A stretch of 64,000 bases of DNA from Siphonodentalium dalli (taxonomy: Eukaryota; Mollusca; Scaphopoda; Gadilida; Siphonodentaliidae). The stretch's first letter is position 1. Each line of letters starts with the position of its first letter. Location: contig CP136063.1 in NCBI GenBank assembly GCA_032622095.1, forward strand, positions 10,209,814-10,273,813, written 5' to 3'. A program made the position numbers and the translations under genes. Of the stretch, positions 58,731-64,000 are shown piece by piece. A model generated the notes under the pieces. That model made no database searches and was not told the origin of the DNA. It saw only the letters and a list, made by a program, of their open reading frames with translations.

Positions 58731-61700
58731 TCAAATTAATAAAATTATCTCATACACATTCACATCAGAATATCGATTAGTATGATCTCTGTTCACAATT
58801 TTCAAAACAAGATTCTTCTACATTAAATTCAGTCAATTGACTTCAACACCCTGCTCTCTGGTCTATTGTCAAATGATTCTTTCAGGTACATATACTGGTA
58901 AAGGACTAATTAGCTGTTTTCGAGCTGCAGAGTTGTCAGTTGTGGATGGGGTTATCTGCTCCTACCAGTAGGCACATCTGGAGTGTAATATAAGCCAGTC
59001 TTCATTAATGAGCATTGGTCACAACTTGGGATTATTGCTAAATTTAATGCGCATAATTATATAGGTGAATTATCCTTTACTGATGCATGTTTAGACCACG
59101 AGTATTATTTGAGCCTAAATATCTGATTATATAGGGGACACATTATACCCAGATGATGTTATATATGTAGTCTTATATTATCCTGTAGTTTTTGCAAGTT
59201 TTCTGTGGGTAAATTGGGTTATCTATATTATACATTTTGGAACTATACTGTCTGTATGTTTGTGTTGTAGACTCAAATATTCAGAGACCGATCGGACTCA
59301 AATTTGGTGTGTAGGCCTAGTTTGATCCCGGGAACAATATGGGCAGGTACTATTTCAAGTGCGATCATATCCTTGACCTTGTTGATATATGGTCATATAG
59401 GCATGTTTCTGTAATGCCACAATAGTTTTTTCTTTCTTAATAACTGGGAAGCATTTATAGTTCCGCCTACTCAAATTTTGTTTTGCTAGACGGCCTCTGA
59501 GCTAAGCATATTTCATAGCGTATACCGTACCTTGTAATGAGAGCAACATTATAACAATGCGACTCGTGAAGCGACAAAAACATGTGCAATTTGGAACTAC
59601 TTCTGACCATATTGTCCTTGACAGATGAAAAAGCTAATTATGCCCCTCCTCACGTTGGTCATTATTGAATACATTTCTGATCGCGACTACTAATTCATTC
59701 AGTTCGTGCTTCAAATTATTGACATAGCATGTGACGTCACAGCATGGCACGTGCTCAACCGGAAAATACAAGTGCATTGTAAAGAGGTCAGTTTTTGAAT
59801 CTATTTCATATCCATGCAATTGAACTAATTGAACTTCATATTACGTGGAATATATCGGACAGGTGTATTGTCATGCTTATATATAATCATACCAGACTGT
59901 TTGGACGATGCCAACTACTTCTTTTTAGGTTGTTACAACTGCGCTTTACATTCAACACTACGGTTGTATTGCATATGTTTATTTAAAGCATGCATATAGC
60001 GCTTAGATACTTCAATGTTTTTGTTTGTTTTGACAATCGGTAAAAGTCGATGTTCAACTGTGAAGTACCATTAATATCCGATAGGCTATTATCGGCCAAT
60101 GGTCGATTTCGATTATCGGACTATCACTAACGAGTTCGGGCACATCAACTAGTAAAACATTTAGATATAATGGGAATGGACTCGTTCCTGTTTGTATCAT
60201 AACTGAATTGGATGATTCGATAACCCATATAGTTTACATCAACTTCCTTCAGGGCAAAACAATAGTGGTTTATGGTGCTCTAGCTATTTGATATCCCTCA
60301 TTCGAGGAGTCAAACTAAATGAAATGTCAGCCTACAATAAATTGATTTATACCACAATTGCCTATTCTATTGTGTGTATAACACCTATTTTTTAAACTTC
60401 ATCTTTACACCCTACTGTGGGTATATAGCTTCCTACCGTGGGTATAAAATTATACTGTGTGCGTAAATGTTCAAAAGTAATGTGGTAAATGTATATACCC
60501 ATAGTAGAACCACATTATAGTTAGCAAAATAATTCCTGTGTCACATCCATTTAAAATTGTAAGTTGTCATGGTATAAAATAGATATGACGAAAATGTCCT
60601 GAATGTCAATCAAATGTAGCATTGTAGCTTGCTAGTGTTATATGAACTCGGAAACATATGAATGGTAATACCAAGTGGCTGATCGCTGAGAAACAGGCTG
60701 ATGTCACATGTGACGTAAATGTATTAACTAGAGATGGGCTTGTCCCAGATGGGACTAAGTAATACCACCGGTATTCTAAATGTTATTCGAATGAAGTAGC
60801 CATTACCATATATTTGGCACTGAAATTATGTCAACAGGTAACCCTAGCCCTAACCCCTAACTCTAATCCTAAATTTATTGTCTACATAAAAGCTGGGACA
60901 AAATTATGCATGTTGTGAAAAAATTTCTAAGTCGAAAAAAGGGGATAACTCCACCAAAAAAATTCTGACAGACGTCATAAACGCAGGTTCACATGGTACT
61001 AAACAATAATAAGCAATATTCCATTAACACACAGCAGATTATACCTATTGGTAAGGAAAGATAACGATGTCAACGACCGACAACTATGCAATTCACAAAT
61101 CTGTAATTACCCTTTCAAATAAAATCCATGCACCATATATTGGATTTCAGTATAGCCTCAAATTCAGATGCCAGTTCCACTTCGGACATATAGTTGTTAG
61201 GAACTTCCAACACACACCCACATGTGTGTGCCACCGGAGATCGGGTAAAATCACTCTTTGGTGGCACAAATTTGACTGTGATATTGTCACAAATGATGAT
61301 ATCAGCTCCTGTAAGAAATAGAGAAAAACATTTTGTATATACATGTATACCAGTACTGTACTCGGTATATTCTCACATCGTAAGATGGCTGCATGCTTAC
61401 AGTTGCCACATATCTCACATATACATTTACCGGGAAAACAAATTATTGTAAACTTTAATATTCATATTTTCTTGCATTATTGACTGTTCCTGACCACAAA
61501 TGTGGCCATTTAGCAAGACAAATTTAAGAAATTGTCAATGAGACAGTAGGTGAATGTGGTGGAGTGGGGTTAATATTACACAGAGCTATATACATATGTA
61601 TGGATTGATATAGAATGATGAGAAATAGTAAAAACATTTAAGACACCAAAGGTCACTCTGAAGATCCATATGAAGTTTGGTGACAAACATATTAAATATA

Positions 61701-61884
61701 TTGGTTGTAAAGTGTGTCGTAGTATTTAGTCAAGAGTCCAAAATGCACGCTGCCGGTGGATCTGTTTATTTTTCTATCAAACACTGAGAACAATAACTGT
61801 CATTTAGGGGTGATCATAAGGCCAAAATAAAATGGACCTATGTTTCTGGTAACAGACATGAAAATTAAAGTGTCAATGACACTG
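58731..61884. other. Gene-free stretch with minor repeats
   Basis: 59265-59420 resembles a dispersed invertebrate repeat (ATTCAGAGACCGATCGGACT, GTAGGCCTAGTTTGATCCCG). 60405-60500 has a loose repeat of CTACTGTGGGTATA. 60838-60872 carries degenerate telomere-like CCCTAA units (GTAACCCTAGCCCTAACCCC). 60895-60975 contains a GGGGATAACTC fragment of the repeat seen at 50.1 and 63.3 kb. The short ORFs at 59634, 61067 and 61147 have no recognisable domain. Confidence 0.4.
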
Positions 61885-62387
61885 TAGCTCACTTGGAAAG
61901 GGAATAATTTCATGTGTTGCAATCAATGGACCAATTAGGAATGCGGAAAGTTGAAAGGTAAAAGTAATACTAGATTATCAAAATGAAGAAATATATATAA
62001 AGTAAAAAAAAATGGTTGCTGGTGGCTATATGTTTTCCAATGAAATTCAAAAACATTTGATAGCTTCCATCTAGTGGATCAAGATTAATATGAATTTAAA
62101 TTTGGTGATGATCGGATGAGAGAATTGGACTGTAGTGCTGCCAAAGGATTTAATCATGAAAACAGTAAAATCCAAGACAGCTGCCAGCCGACATGTTTTT
62201 AGTGCCGAATGAGCCCAAAATGACTCGTTCCCATCTAGATGTCAATGTAAACAGCTATGACAAATTTCATAATGATCCGACCAAAAGTACCTGTAGCCTG
62301 CGAAAAAGGAAATTGTTGACAGACACATGTAAACACGGACACCAAGCCATGGCAATAGCTCAAACTTTACAAAGTAAAGTTGAGCTA
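61885..62387. mobile_element. TAGCTCAACTT-ended element, copy 3
   Basis: Ends TAGCTCACTT (one base shorter) and AAGTTGAGCTA. Length 503 bp, about half of copy 1. It contains one full internal unit (GTAAAATCCAAGACAGC, CCCAAAATGACTCGTTCCCA) and the right-end box CCAAGCCATGGCAATAGCTC. The 124-residue ORF starting at 62193 begins in the repeat and runs into flanking low-complexity T-rich sequence, so it is not called. Confidence 0.72.
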
Positions 62388-63229
62388 AAAATAGTGGGAT
62401 GGTGTTTTCATTTTATTTTATTTTTTCATTTTTTTTTATTTGCTCTTGGTCTCGTGTTAACCTCCAACATACATGGAAGTTGTAATTTAATCAACTATTT
62501 AAATGACAGCTATAAAAAATATTCAAGATGGTGCCCTTTATTTAATCCTTTGCTAACTGGATACTAGCTGATGAGTAGTTACATGATTGCCATTTGTGGA
62601 ACTTATTTATGAATATCCCTACTAGTACAAACGAATGCATGGGAATGCAAGGAGAAATCTCAGGAAATATTTTCTGCCTATCGTCTGCTCCTATTATTGT
62701 AACATCCTCAGAAAAGAAGAATAGATTATTCTAATGAATAGCATGAGGATCAGCGAATAATTTTATCATCTTCTTAAATGTAGTGATCTACTGTATGTTG
62801 TACATCTATGTGTATCAAGGATGGATCCTCCAGGAGATGTTTTGGCGATACCTGTTTTCTGACCATGATACATGTACATGTACAGTATGCCAAGGGCATA
62901 TCTCGAAAGTTGATTTATGAATTGATTCCCAAAAAAAAAAAATTAGTAACTCTTTCCATATTAGTATAAAATTTCATTTACCCGATGACACAAATGATTT
63001 ATGACATTAACTGTTAAAACAATAATTATTTACAGTATTCTGGTACTCCACCGAGTTATTAATTAGACCCCCACCTCAATTTGAGGTAATATCTTGTTGT
63101 CGATCGGGTGGCAAAATTTGATATATAAAAAAGTTGCTAATAAAAGTTCCAACATGAAACAACAAGAGCACACCGTCGGGGCGTGGGCACAATACACCCT
63201 TTCTAAAGCAAAGTGGGGCAAGGTTTAAT
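62388..63229. other. Unassigned stretch
   Basis: T-rich tract at 62400-62450 and a poly(A) run at 62930-62942. No ORF with a recognisable domain and no inverted structure seen. Confidence 0.35.
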
Positions 63230-63620
63230 TCATTTGTTTGAAACTTGGTTCAGTTCACTTGATTCAATCTAAAGTTATCATCTGGAAACCGCATATCAGG
63301 TAAAATCTGAGTCATAAAAGGGGCATAACTCAGTCAAAATCATGCGGACAAAACCCATATTCGAACTTGATCTATATTTTGGGGTGGTTAACTAACATAA
63401 TGAATTTGGTTCATTTCACTTAATTCAATCTCAAGTTATCATCCGGAATCCGCAAATCAGGTAAAATCTAAATCGAAAAAAAGGCATAACTCTGTCAAAA
63501 GCATGCGGACGAAACCCATATTAGAACTTGATCTGTGTTTTGGTATGGTAAACTAACATACCAAATTTGGTTCAGATCACTCGATTCAATCTAAAGTTAT
63601 CATTCGGAAACCAAATACGG
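63230..63620. repeat. About 161-bp tandem repeat, 2.4 copies, of the GGCATAACTC dispersed family
   Basis: The phrase TTGGTTCA followed by CACT and GATTCAATCTAAAGTTATCA starts units at about 63242, 63403 and 63565. Each full unit also has CCGCATATCAGGTAAAATCT, a GGCATAACTC box and CATGCGGACAAAACCCATAT. The block ends in GGATGGACAGACAGACG. The rest to 64000 shows nothing recognisable. Confidence 0.8.
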
Positions 63621-64000
63621 ATGGACAGACAGACGACCCTACGGATGGACGGACAACCCATTTCCATAATACGACCTTTTTTTCTTCAAAAGGGCGTATA
63701 AAAAAGTTGGAAACTCTTGCAATCAACAGCGTTTAAACAGTGAAATTGACTTCATAAAGTTAAATGGAAAAAGGTACCGTACTGGTAGATATTTGTACCT
63801 AATGACATGAAGTCCAGAAACGAAATGTACGCTGGCAGTGGCCATGATTTATGAAAATTCTTAAAAATATATTTCATTTTAAAGTTTTTCTGAAAAATGA
63901 TATATACTAGTAGGTCCTTCCAATAGTCATAAGGGCTTATATTTGGGAATTTCTGAATGTTGATAATATCATAAAACAGGTGATATTGCTGAGAAAATGA

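Noticed and set aside
1-64000. tRNA, rRNA or snRNA genes
   Set aside because: I looked for B-box-like GGTTCGAATCC and other hallmarks while reading and found none convincing; a covariance search would be needed for weak candidates.

Overview
Organism. The window is animal nuclear DNA, most likely from a mollusc and probably a bivalve. It is AT-rich and gene-poor, with C2H2 zinc-finger genes of metazoan type, a spliced gene, and short non-autonomous DNA transposons every few kilobases. Several dispersed repeats carry phrases I associate with bivalve genomes. The taxon is an inference; no marker gene fixes it.

Layout. 1-888 is a 27-bp minisatellite cut by the window edge. 889-7.4 kb is a decayed minus-strand zinc-finger locus invaded by roughly 520-bp TTAA-flanked foldback elements (five copies here, a sixth at 14.05 kb). 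One insertion splits the finger array, leaving an intact 10-finger ORF (6398-7318) and a frameshifted remainder (4.8-5.9 kb). 7.46-10.7 kb holds a minus-strand scrap of a retroelement polyprotein and a decayed plus-strand retroelement ORF1 region. 10.7-13.2 kb and 18.0-18.9 kb are two copies of one duplicated segment. Between them lies a plus-strand 12-finger gene (15214-16374) whose 3' fingers have decayed into an 80-bp tandem repeat. 19.07-20.02 kb is a 950-bp foldback element, also between TTAA sites.

20.81-38.60 kb is one 17.8-kb satellite of about 244 copies of a 73-bp monomer (about 26% GC) with visible higher-order duplications of 12, 33 and 46 monomers. It abuts a 0.93-kb minisatellite whose core is the 12-bp palindrome TCGTGGCCACGA (about 46 copies). 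That ends 80 bp before a two-exon gene for a DDE integrase-core protein (39645-40478 joined to 42193-42525, 388 aa). This is the most complete gene in the window.

42.5-64 kb has no convincing protein-coding gene. It is a mosaic of short inverted-repeat elements: three copies of a 449-475 bp TTAA family, three of a TAGCTCAACTT family, a 2.5-kb foldback with roughly 1.1-kb arms, and singletons. It also contains two near-perfect hairpins and one perfect 110-bp palindrome with no spacer.

How it fits together. There is no operon or pathway. The window is a repeat-dominated neighbourhood in which zinc-finger genes, transposons and tandem repeats evolve together. The strongest points are the spliced integrase gene beside a palindromic repeat array, the large duplications inside the satellite, three TTAA-target element families with no transposase of their own here, and the conversion of zinc-finger units into a non-coding minisatellite.
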